Source of the DNA: Planctomycetota bacterium
Lineage (GTDB): Bacteria; Planctomycetota; UBA1135; GCA-002686595
Reading direction: 5' to 3'
Assembly: GCA_022447405.1 (NCBI GenBank)
Contig: JAKVCE010000146.1
Span: 1-5,941, forward strand
Length of the DNA: 5,941 nt
Shown: positions 1 through 5,851 of the stretch, one piece after another
Position numbering within the stretch: position 1 is the stretch's first letter
Layout: the number at the start of each line of letters is the position of its first letter
The notes under the pieces: generated by a model
Database searches by the model: none
Told to the model about the DNA's origin: nothing
What the model saw: only the letters and a program-made list of their open reading frames with translations
Position numbers and translations under genes: made by a program

Positions 1-47
1 CAAATTCAGAGAGAAAGCCTGTCCCTCCGCCCCCGGGATGGACTCTT

Positions 48-52
48 GGAGG
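48..52 (+). promoter_or_regulatory. Ribosome binding site of the first FG-GAP gene
   Basis: GGAGG lies four bases before the ATG at 57. The spacing is short. The next in-frame ATG (69) would be 16 bases away, too far for this site, so the site favours 57. The other 47 leading bases show no convincing promoter hexamers; the true promoter is probably outside the window. Confidence 0.5.
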
Positions 53-56
53 CAGA

Positions 57-2330
57 ATGAACTGTGGAATGAAAGGCACAAAGACACCCCTCCTGAGCCT
101 CCTCGCAGGTCTCTCGATCGCGGCTTCGGCCAGCGCGCAGCAGTTTCAGTATCAGCCGGGGATGATCCCCGGGACCCCTCGCTGGTCCGAGGGCGTCGAG
201 GCCTGCGACGTGGACCTAGACGGGGACCTGGACCTCTTCTTCGCCGACGGCGACGGCTTCTCCAGCCCCGGGACTCAGCGGCAGAACGTCCTCGTCATCA
301 ACCAGCTCATTGAGACGGGCTTCATCGGCTTCACAGACGAGAGCCTCGCGCGCCTCGGCGCGCGCACCTCCAACGCCAAAGGCGTCAGCTGCGCCGACGT
401 CGACGGGGACGGCTGGCCTGACGCGCTGTATGCGAACGGCTTCAACACGGACCCGCCCTTCCTCTACATGAACCGGGGCGTCACCCAGGCGGGCTACTTC
501 GACGAGGAGGGCAACGCCCGGGGCCTCACCACCAACTTGAACTCGGCAGCAGGCCAGTTCGGCGACCTCGATGATGACGGCGACCTCGACTTAATCCTCT
601 GTGATGCTGGTCCGTCGCTCTTGTCTGCGCCGGGTGGCAAGCCGCGCCTCTATCGGAACAACGGCTTCGGTCACTTCACCGAGGATGCTGCGGCGCTGAA
701 CGCGCCCACCAAGCGCGCCCATATGGACGTGCAGCTCGTCGATGTTGACGGTGACTGGGACCTCGACTTCGTCGGCCTCTGCCGCTCTGGCAACGTGGGT
801 GGCAACCACTACTTGATGTTGAACGACGGCGTCGGGCACTTCACGGACGCCTCCAACCTCATCCCCAGCGGCTCCGCCTCGACCTACGAGGGCGAGGTCG
901 CTGACCTCGACGGAGACAAAGACCTCGACCTCTTCCTCGTGAGCCTCTCTGGCTACCAAGAGGGAGCGGTGCGAAATGACCTCGTCCCTACCGGCAGCCT
1001 CGGCTTCACCAACCAGGGGCCGCTCCAAGGGAGCTACGACGACAACGAGATCGCCCTGTGCGACTACGACAACGACGGCGACTTCGACGCCTTCGTCGGG
1101 TCACTCTCGAATCGAGAGCGCCTGTGGCGTAACGACGGCGGCCTCTCCTTCACGAACCAGCACGCCCAGATCCAAGCGGTGAGCGACTCGACCCTCGACT
1201 GCACCTTCGCGGACATCGACAACGACGGCGACTACGACCTCATCACGGCGCAGGGCGAGTCCAACCCAGCGCAGTATGTGAACAAGGTCTATGAGAACAC
1301 GGGCGCTGCGGACACCTTGGCCCCCGAGATCGTCTCGGTGCGAGAGGCTGAGCTCTCTGGCGCGTGGTACATCCGCGCGAAGGTCTCTGACCAAGTGCTC
1401 GATGACGGCGTGGACTACGTCACGGGCCGCTGCGTCTACGTCCCTTACGCGCCCGCAGACGGTATCTATGTCGTCTCCGTCACGGACACAGACTTCAGCC
1501 CCGCCTCGCTCACCATCCATGTCGGCGAGACGGTGGCCTTTGAGAACACGACGTCGAGCTGGCAGGCGGTCGAAGGGACGACCGCGCCTTACCTCTTCTC
1601 CTCCGATGTCATCCAGCCCAGCAACATGTGGCATCGGAACTTCGTCTCACCTGGGACCTACGCCTACACGAACCCCTTGAACGGAGCGACCGGCGAGATC
1701 GTCGTCGTGGGTGTGGTCGAAGAGGTCGCGGGCTTTAAGTCTGGTGGTGGTCAACACCGCTTCATCGTCCCGACCTCGGCTGGGCTCACATACGAGCTCT
1801 TGTTCACGGACTATCAAGGGAACGTGTCTGCGTCGGACGCTTACGGTGCAGGGGGCATGCCCTTCCCGAGCTTCTGCTTCGGAGACGGCACCGGCGCGCC
1901 GTGCCCCTGCGGCAACATCGGCGGCCCCGGACGAGGCTGCGCGAACAATGGCCCGTTCATGCAGGGCGCTCTCATGCAGGCCTCCGGTTCACAGTCTGTC
2001 AGCGCGGACTCTCTCTTGCTTGCCACTTTGAACCTCGTCCCGAACCAGCCGGGCCTCTACTTCCAGGGCAACAACGCTGTGGCAGGAGGGCTGGGGACGG
2101 CCTTCGGTGACGGCTTACGCTGCGTCGGTGGCGGGGTCGTTCGCCTTGAGGTGGCCTTCGCTGACGCGGGCGGCGTCTCCTTCACGACGGTCGGGATCGC
2201 CTCCAAGGGCGGCGTCCAGGCAGGAGATGTGAAGCGCTATCAGCTCTGGTACCGCAGCCCGGGCCCGACCAGCGCCTGTGGCTTCACCTTCAACCTCACC
2301 AACGGCGTCGAGGTCTGGTGGGGCCCCTGA
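57..2330 (+). CDS. Secreted FG-GAP/VCBS seven-loop propeller protein with split Ig-like domain and Cys-rich C-terminal module
   Basis: This 757-aa protein is probably exported and binds calcium. Residues 1-28 look like a signal peptide: two Lys, a Leu/Ala-rich core, then a likely cut after SASA. Seven DxDxDGxxD-type loops begin at residues 51, 114, 170, 229, 283, 336 and 386. The 50-63 residue spacing fits FG-GAP blades and a closed seven-bladed beta-propeller like the integrin alpha head. Residues 419-455 and 553-595 read as two halves of one Ig-like domain (SDQVLDDG before, TDYQGNV after). Between them, about 470-551, is a cupredoxin-like stretch (LTIHVGETVAFEN, then SPGTYAY) without the usual His and Cys ligands. 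Residues 605-757 form a module with Cys at 607, 616, 618, 628, 689 and 741, a CPCGN motif and a VEVWWGP end, which I recall from planctomycete secreted proteins; it may be a sorting or anchoring domain (inference). ATG 69 is an alternative start and leaves the signal peptide intact. The ligand is unknown. Confidence 0.93.
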   Translation: MNCGMKGTKTPLLSLLAGLSIAASASAQQFQYQPGMIPGTPRWSEGVEACDVDLDGDLDLFFADGDGFSSPGTQRQNVLVINQLIETGFIGFTDESLARLGARTSNAKGVSCADVDGDGWPDALYANGFNTDPPFLYMNRGVTQAGYFDEEGNARGLTTNLNSAAGQFGDLDDDGDLDLILCDAGPSLLSAPGGKPRLYRNNGFGHFTEDAAALNAPTKRAHMDVQLVDVDGDWDLDFVGLCRSGNVGGNHYLMLNDGVGHFTDASNLIPSGSASTYEGEVADLDGDKDLDLFLVSLSGYQEGAVRNDLVPTGSLGFTNQGPLQGSYDDNEIALCDYDNDGDFDAFVGSLSNRERLWRNDGGLSFTNQHAQIQAVSDSTLDCTFADIDNDGDYDLITAQGESNPAQYVNKVYENTGAADTLAPEIVSVREAELSGAWYIRAKVSDQVLDDGVDYVTGRCVYVPYAPADGIYVVSVTDTDFSPASLTIHVGETVAFENTTSSWQAVEGTTAPYLFSSDVIQPSNMWHRNFVSPGTYAYTNPLNGATGEIVVVGVVEEVAGFKSGGGQHRFIVPTSAGLTYELLFTDYQGNVSASDAYGAGGMPFPSFCFGDGTGAPCPCGNIGGPGRGCANNGPFMQGALMQASGSQSVSADSLLLATLNLVPNQPGLYFQGNNAVAGGLGTAFGDGLRCVGGGVVRLEVAFADAGGVSFTTVGIASKGGVQAGDVKRYQLWYRSPGPTSACGFTFNLTNGVEVWWGP

Positions 2331-2352
2331 GGTTCCGCGCGGCTTGAGGGGC
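2323..2352 (+). promoter_or_regulatory. Candidate translational-coupling hairpin over the gene 2 ribosome binding site
   Basis: GCCCCT (2323-2328), the last codons and first stop base of gene 1, is complementary to AGGGGC (2347-2352), the likely Shine-Dalgarno region of gene 2. The pairing is six base pairs plus an outer G-U pair. The 18-nt loop contains the self-complementary CCGCGCGG (2335-2342). If the stem forms, it hides the ribosome binding site until a ribosome finishing gene 1 opens it. The complementarity is seen directly; the function is inferred. Confidence 0.35.
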
Positions 2353-2364
2353 TATGCTCAGTCG

Positions 2365-4008
2365 GTGATCACGCTCCTGCTCATTCAGGCGCTCGCCGCC
2401 GGTGACGAGCTCTTCGTCGAGGTGACCCCAGAGGCTCTGCTCGCGCATCCGACCACCTGCGGCTCGGAGGAGAAGGACTGGATCATTGAGGTGAACGGAG
2501 GCGGCCTCATCGTCGAGGACTTCAACGGGGACGGACACCTAGACCTCGTCGTGGTGGACGGCTCGACCGTCGAGCGCGCGCGCGCTGGTGAGGCGGGGGA
2601 GCCGCCGAGGCTCTACCTCGGTGACGGAGCCTGCGGCTTCACCAAGGCTGGCGAGGCTTGGGAGATGAGCGGCGGGCGCTGGGGGATGGGCGGCGCGGCA
2701 GGAGATCTCAACAACGACGGCTTCACAGACCTCGTCGTGACGCAGTGGGGCCCGGACCGAGTGTTCTTGAATGAGGGGGGCGCGGGCTTCCGTGAGATCA
2801 CCGAGGAGGCTGGTCTCGTCGGTGCGCGTTGGGGCGCGTCGGCTGCCCTCCTCGACTACGACGCTGACGGCAAGCTGGACCTCGCAGTGGTGAACTACCT
2901 CGCCTTCGATCCGGATGAGGTCAAGCGCCGCGGTGAGGGCTGCGCTTGGAAGGGACACGACGTCATGTGCGGTCCTGAGGGGCTCATCCCGGTTCACGAT
3001 CAGCTCTACCGCGGGCTCGGCGATGGGCGCTTCGAGGACGTGACCCTCGCGGCGGGCTTCGCGCCGGAGTCAGCTGGGTACGGTCTCGGCGTCATGACCC
3101 TCGACTTCGACGGCGACGGCTGGACGGACCTCTACACGGCGAATGACTCGACCCCGAACCACCTCTGGCGAAACCAGGGTGACGGGAGCTTCAAGGAGAT
3201 CGCTTGGCGCCATGGTGTCGGGCACGACGCGAACGGGAAGGAGCAGGCCGGGATGGGGATCGCCTGCGCGGACGCGAACGGGGACGGCCTCCCGGACCTC
3301 TTCGTCACGAACTTCTCTGGTGAGAACAACGCGCTCTACCTCTCACGCAACGGGCGCTTTCGCGAGCGCTCACACGCTGTGGGCCTCGGCGGCGCGAGCT
3401 TGAGGAGGCTCGGATGGGGGACGAGCTATGGCGACTTCGACCTCGACGGACGGCTCGACCTCTTCGTCCTGAACGGGCACGTCTACCCGCAAGCTGATCA
3501 GCCGGGGACGGACACGAGCTATGCGCAGCCGGACCAGGTGTTCCTTCAAGGTGAGGGTGGCCGCTTCGAGGAGGTCGCCTTTGGTGGTGAGGAGCGCGTG
3601 AGCCGCGCTGGAGTGAGCGCCGATCTGGACGGAGACGGTGACCTCGACCTCATCGCGCTTGAGCTCGGCGGTCCAGCGAGGGTCTGGGAGAACACGAGCG
3701 CTAGCAGTGAGGCTTCGGCCGCGGCTTGGCTTGGCGTGCGCCTCGCAGGGAGCACAGGACATGGAGCGAAGGTCGAGCTCGAGTACGAGGCGGGGAAAGA
3801 GCGCATCTCGCTCGCTCGTTTCGCGCGCACGGCAGGTGGTTTTCAGGCGGGCTGTCCCCTGACTTGCCACTTCGTCGCCGCGGGTTGGAGCGGAGAGGGA
3901 GCGGCGACCTTGCGGGTCCACTGGGTCGGCGGAGCGGAGAGCGAGCTGAGCTTGGAAGAGCTCGGGCGCTGGATCACGCTGAGCCCGCCAGCGGAGGGGT
4001 CGAAGTGA
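2365..4008 (+). CDS. CRTAC1-type FG-GAP repeat protein with C-terminal ASPIC/UnbV domain
   Basis: This 547-aa protein is probably exported. Calcium loops of the form DxNGDGxxD or DxDGDGxxD begin at residues 52, 114, 164, 247, 303, 357 and 420, again seven as in a closed beta-propeller. The longer gap between loops 3 and 4 holds C193 and C202 in a CGPEGL segment followed by LYRGLGDGRFEDVT, typical of CRTAC1-like bacterial proteins. Residues 455-545 match the ASPIC/UnbV domain: RLAGSTGHGAKVELE, TAGGFQAG, then LRVHWVGGAES. GTG 2365 gives a short signal peptide (hydrophobic residues 2-11, likely cut after ALAA) with no basic residue; its purine-rich TTGAGGGG lies about 13 bases upstream, rather far. 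TTG 2344 is an alternative that adds seven residues including an Arg. An ATG at 2278 would overlap gene 1 and bury the signal peptide, so I reject it. The gene sits 34 nt after gene 1 and overlaps gene 3. The substrate is unknown. Confidence 0.93.
   Translation: MITLLLIQALAAGDELFVEVTPEALLAHPTTCGSEEKDWIIEVNGGGLIVEDFNGDGHLDLVVVDGSTVERARAGEAGEPPRLYLGDGACGFTKAGEAWEMSGGRWGMGGAAGDLNNDGFTDLVVTQWGPDRVFLNEGGAGFREITEEAGLVGARWGASAALLDYDADGKLDLAVVNYLAFDPDEVKRRGEGCAWKGHDVMCGPEGLIPVHDQLYRGLGDGRFEDVTLAAGFAPESAGYGLGVMTLDFDGDGWTDLYTANDSTPNHLWRNQGDGSFKEIAWRHGVGHDANGKEQAGMGIACADANGDGLPDLFVTNFSGENNALYLSRNGRFRERSHAVGLGGASLRRLGWGTSYGDFDLDGRLDLFVLNGHVYPQADQPGTDTSYAQPDQVFLQGEGGRFEEVAFGGEERVSRAGVSADLDGDGDLDLIALELGGPARVWENTSASSEASAAAWLGVRLAGSTGHGAKVELEYEAGKERISLARFARTAGGFQAGCPLTCHFVAAGWSGEGAATLRVHWVGGAESELSLEELGRWITLSPPAEGSK
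3993..3999 (+). promoter_or_regulatory. Ribosome binding site of the TPR gene
   Basis: GGAGGGG lies inside the last codons of the ASPIC/UnbV gene, with five bases to the GTG at 4005. It is the strongest Shine-Dalgarno in the window and decides the TPR start, since the reading frame stays open far upstream. Confidence 0.7.
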
Positions 4009-5135
4009 GTCCTTTCGCGGCGCTGCTCTTGGCCTTGCTCCCTCAGGACAGGGCGCAGGTCTTGGATCGTTCGCCGACGGAGTGGAGTGAGGCGCCAGCG
4101 GATCACTGGGTGAGCTGGGACCCCAAAGCGCCGGCGCCCTCGGCGGTGGAGGCTCGGGTCGCCCTCGACCGCGCCCTCGAGTCCGCGCAGCGCGGAGACC
4201 TCGTCTCCTCCCTCGCTGGCTGGTTTGAGCTCTTGGAGGTCGAGCCGGAGTACCCGCCCGCGCTCTACCAGGCGGGGGTGATCTACTTCCGGCTCCGACG
4301 CTACTCAGACGCCGCGGTCGCCTTTGAGCGCTACCTGAAGGTCGCCCCGCACCGTGCCGGGGACACGCGCGCCCTCGGACATTGCCACTACTCCTTGGGT
4401 CGCTACGAGCAGGCGGCGGAGCACTACGAGCGAGTCCTCGAAGTTGGCGAGACGCCAGGGCTGCGCTTCGGGCTCGCGCTCGCGCGCATGCGACTCGGCG
4501 AAGAGGACGCGGCCCTCGCTGGTCTAGAGCGGGTGGTCGAGCTCAAGTCAGATCACCTCGAAGCCCACACCTGGCTCGGGCAGCTGCACTTTGACGCAGG
4601 GCGGACGGCGGAGGCCCGCGCAGCCCTCGAGCGCGCGCAGGCTCTCGACCCCTTCGCGCCGCGACCGTGGTTCCTCTCCTCCAGAGTCCTCCTGGAGGCG
4701 GGCGAGGAGGAGGCAGGGCTGAAGGCGCACGAGCGCTTCAAGACCTTGGACGCCGTCGCTCAGGAGGTGCGCACCCTAGAGGGGAGGCTCCTCTTCAAGC
4801 CGCAGCAGCCAGCGGTTCATCGACGCATCGTCGAGCTGCACGCGAGCGCAGGAGACATCGGCCGCGTCAAGGGCGCGCTGCGTCGCTGGGAGGCGCTGAA
4901 CCCTGAGGGAATTCAGGCGCGCGTCGTGGGCCTGGAGGCTTGGAACAGCTTGGGGAGAAGAGCGGAGGCGGCGGCGACAGCAGAGGTCCTCGCGGCGATC
5001 GCAGGCGACTCTGCCGGGGCGTGGGCTGTGCTCGCGCGCCACTACCGCGCCACTCGAGAGCGGGTGCTGCAGGTCCAAGCGGAGGAGCGGTGGCGCGCTC
5101 TCCGCGCCGCGCAGGCGCAAAGCTCTGGGGACTGA
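4005..5135 (+). CDS. TPR-repeat protein, translationally coupled to the ASPIC/UnbV gene
   Basis: This 376-aa helical-repeat protein is probably a protein-interaction scaffold. The GTG start shares GTGA with the stop of the preceding gene, a four-base overlap typical of coupled translation. Residues 1-12 are short and hydrophobic (SPFAALLLALL) and could be a weak signal peptide or membrane-targeting segment, but without a basic n-region. TPR units with the usual Gly/Ala/Tyr pattern are clear at about 84-117, 118-150, 151-184 and 185-218. More degenerate ones lie at about 51-83, 219-250, 268-301, 302-335 and 337-368. Residues 20-50 are Pro/Trp-rich and unassigned. No catalytic domain is visible. 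The tight link to an FG-GAP/ASPIC gene suggests the products work together; TPR and ASPIC/UnbV modules are often associated, from general knowledge. The longer in-frame reading from 3726 lies inside gene 2 and is not used. The partner is unknown. Confidence 0.92.
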   Translation: MSPFAALLLALLPQDRAQVLDRSPTEWSEAPADHWVSWDPKAPAPSAVEARVALDRALESAQRGDLVSSLAGWFELLEVEPEYPPALYQAGVIYFRLRRYSDAAVAFERYLKVAPHRAGDTRALGHCHYSLGRYEQAAEHYERVLEVGETPGLRFGLALARMRLGEEDAALAGLERVVELKSDHLEAHTWLGQLHFDAGRTAEARAALERAQALDPFAPRPWFLSSRVLLEAGEEEAGLKAHERFKTLDAVAQEVRTLEGRLLFKPQQPAVHRRIVELHASAGDIGRVKGALRRWEALNPEGIQARVVGLEAWNSLGRRAEAAATAEVLAAIAGDSAGAWAVLARHYRATRERVLQVQAEERWRALRAAQAQSSGD

Positions 5136-5154
5136 GAGGTCCGGTGAATGAGGC

Positions 5155-5185
5155 GAGCCGCGCCGGCAGGCGACCGGCGCGGCTC
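5155..5185. terminator. Perfect 12-bp GC-rich hairpin after the operon
   Basis: GAGCCGCGCCGG (5155-5166) and CCGGCGCGGCTC (5174-5185) are perfectly complementary around a seven-base loop, beginning 20 nt after the TPR stop. No T-run follows on either strand, so it is not a textbook intrinsic terminator. It could stop transcription from either side, protect the operon mRNA 3' end, or help a downstream terminator. Confidence 0.6.
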
Positions 5186-5212
5186 CAAGGAAGCGATTGG
5201 CGAAGCCAGGAT

Positions 5213-5229
5213 GGAGAGCGCGGCTCTCC
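5213..5229. terminator. Short 7-bp hairpin in the convergent junction
   Basis: GGAGAGC and GCTCTCC pair around a GCG loop. There is no T-run on either strand. It is the middle of three hairpins between the converging genes, so I read it as an auxiliary mRNA-end structure rather than a terminator in its own right. Confidence 0.35.
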
Positions 5230-5235
5230 GGTACA

Positions 5236-5272
5236 CGCCGCGGGCCGTGTCTCCCGCGGTGCGGTTCGTTTT
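5236..5272 (+). terminator. Likely intrinsic terminator of the three-gene operon
   Basis: CCGCGGG (5238-5244) pairs with CCCGCGG (5253-5259) around an eight-base loop; a G-T and a C-G pair extend the stem to 5236 and 5261. TTCGTTTT follows at 5265-5272, giving a plus-strand U-rich tail. The tail overlaps the stop codon of the opposing zinc-ribbon gene by two bases, so the terminator is packed against that gene. In the minus direction the hairpin is followed by CGTGTACC, with no U-tract. Confidence 0.55.
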
Positions 5273-5492
5273 ATGCGGACTCTTTGCCCTTGTTCTTGCG
5301 GGGGCGGCGGCCGCCGCGGTTCTTGCGGGCGTCGAGGTGCTCGCGGAAGTGGTCCCAGTCGTCAGGGCTGTAGAGCCGGACGCGCTCGCCACAGCTGACG
5401 CACCAGGAGGTGTCGAGGCCCATGAGGTAGTTCACGTAGTCGTTGCAGTTGTCGCAGAACTTCTTGTCGCTGTAGTAGTCGGGTCTTTCCAT
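5271..5492 (-). CDS. Small zinc-ribbon protein with basic C-terminal tail
   Basis: This 73-aa protein has C13-x2-C16 and C31-x2-C34, two knuckles 14 residues apart as in a four-cysteine zinc ribbon. Between them is an aromatic segment (Tyr19, Tyr22, Trp30). An acidic/aromatic stretch follows (SPDDWDHFREHL, 42-53), then a very basic tail (56-70, rich in Arg and Lys, with RGGRR) that could bind nucleic acid or ribosomes. No signal peptide or membrane segment is seen, so it is likely cytoplasmic. I do not recognise a named family. The start chosen is the ATG at 5492, just before the conserved-looking MERPDYY; a GTG at 5546 would add 18 Pro/Gly-rich residues. Neither start has a clear Shine-Dalgarno, which is common in planctomycetes. 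It converges on the operon. Confidence 0.8.
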   Translation of the reverse strand: MERPDYYSDKKFCDNCNDYVNYLMGLDTSWCVSCGERVRLYSPDDWDHFREHLDARKNRGGRRPRKNKGKESA

Positions 5493-5555
5493 GGTGTTTA
5501 TCGGCGGTGTGGGTCCTTCGGGGTCTTGCCCTCCCTGGCGGGACACCTGGATAGA

Positions 5556-5568
5556 GCAATCGGATTGC
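5556..5568. repeat. 13-nt dyad (operator-like palindrome)
   Basis: GCAATC and GATTGC are perfect inverted arms around a single G. The centre is about 70 bases upstream of the zinc-ribbon ATG, in the AT-richer part of the intergenic region. Position and symmetry fit a binding site for a dimeric regulator of the minus-strand gene. No regulator is visible in the window, so the role is inferred. Confidence 0.35.
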
Positions 5569-5687
5569 CAAGCTTTAGTAGCTGTTCATTCGAAGTCGCA
5601 AATGGTTAAAGGGCATGACTTTGGGGCGATGGGATGTCTTCTGGCGTCTCGTATTGAGCTCAGGGGGTGTCGATTCAGATGAACAAC

Positions 5688-5728
5688 CCCGCGCATGCGG
5701 GCGTAAACGGGTTTTCCTCACCCGCATG
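5688..5728. repeat. Overlapping inverted repeats with alternative pairings
   Basis: CCCGC/GCGGG (5688-5692 with 5697-5701) form a local hairpin. CGGGT/ACCCG (5708-5712 with 5720-5724) form a second. CATGCGGG (5694-5701) can instead pair with CCCGCATG (5721-5728), eight base pairs that exclude both local stems. On the minus strand the first hairpin is followed by GTTGTTC, so it could act as a weak terminator for the gene entering from the right. Confidence 0.4.
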
Positions 5729-5756
5729 GGCTCCCTGGCGCTCGCCGCGACCCTCT

Positions 5757-5849
5757 CCCCTTGGAACGGGCGCTGGGAGGCCGCAAGGGGCGATGTTGTG
5801 GAATCTCAACACCTGCCCAGATGTTGATCCAATGCAACGCCCCAGGGCG
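5757..5849. repeat. Cluster of mutually exclusive stems, possible structured RNA
   Basis: CCCCTTG (5757-5763) pairs with CAAGGGG (5784-5790). GGGGCG (5787-5792) can pair with CGCCCC (5838-5843). Between these, CAACA (5807-5811) can pair with TGTTG on its left (5794-5798) or, as TCAACA, with TGTTGA on its right (5822-5827). Close to the minus-strand stop, CGCC/GGCG (5838-5841 with 5846-5849) make a small hairpin followed on that strand by TTGCATT. The complementarity is real; whether it is an RNA element, an attenuator or chance in GC-rich DNA is open. Confidence 0.3.
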
Positions 5850-5851
5850 GG

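Larger units (their letters stand above)
5493..5851. other. 359-nt non-coding region upstream of the zinc-ribbon gene
   Basis: I find no convincing gene here. Open frames on the plus strand lack protein-like composition. About 5550-5680 is visibly richer in A/T than the rest of the window, as expected for a promoter region serving the minus-strand zinc-ribbon gene. I could not fix a -35/-10 pair with confidence. The distal part (about 5685-5850) is GC-rich again and full of inverted repeats, listed separately; it may hold the 3' end signals of the minus-strand gene entering from the right, or a structured RNA. Confidence 0.6.

Noticed and set aside
38..313. 91-aa Arg/Pro-rich plus-strand frame at the left end
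   Set aside because: It overlaps the signal peptide and first calcium loop of gene 1 in another frame and shows out-of-frame GC-rich composition.
591..1634. Minus-strand open frames of 145 and 177 aa
   Set aside because: They are rich in Val, Glu and Arg as antisense of repeated Asp-rich calcium loops, and have no recognisable domain.
1461..1709. Functional copper site in the cupredoxin-like segment
   Set aside because: The expected His and Cys/His/Met ligand positions are replaced by Trp, Gln, Thr and Asn, so copper binding is not supported.
2278..2364. Longer N-terminus for the ASPIC/UnbV gene from ATG 2278
   Set aside because: It overlaps the end of gene 1 by 53 bases, adds low-complexity Ser/Pro sequence and would place the hydrophobic export segment internally.
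3370..3921. Minus-strand open frame of 183 aa
   Set aside because: It is antisense to the last calcium loops and the ASPIC/UnbV domain, which are clearly coding on the plus strand.
3726..4004. Longer N-terminus for the TPR gene from ATG 3726
   Set aside because: It lies inside the ASPIC/UnbV domain in another frame and is Arg-rich as shadow frames are; the strong ribosome binding site points to GTG 4005.
5148..5609. 153-aa plus-strand open frame opposite the zinc-ribbon gene
   Set aside because: It crosses all the terminator hairpins, and its Val/Ala-rich middle is what the antisense of the Asp/Tyr/Asn-rich zinc-ribbon sequence gives. The minus-strand reading has clear CxxC pairs.
5571..5615. 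Minus-strand sigma-70 promoter (TTGCGA, 15 bases, TACTAA)
   Set aside because: The spacer is too short and the -10 match is poor; the local AT-richness alone is not enough to place a promoter.
5491..5827. 63- and 70-aa plus-strand frames in the intergenic region
   Set aside because: They have no ribosome binding site, no domain, and an amino-acid make-up unlike the real genes; they cover the inverted repeats.
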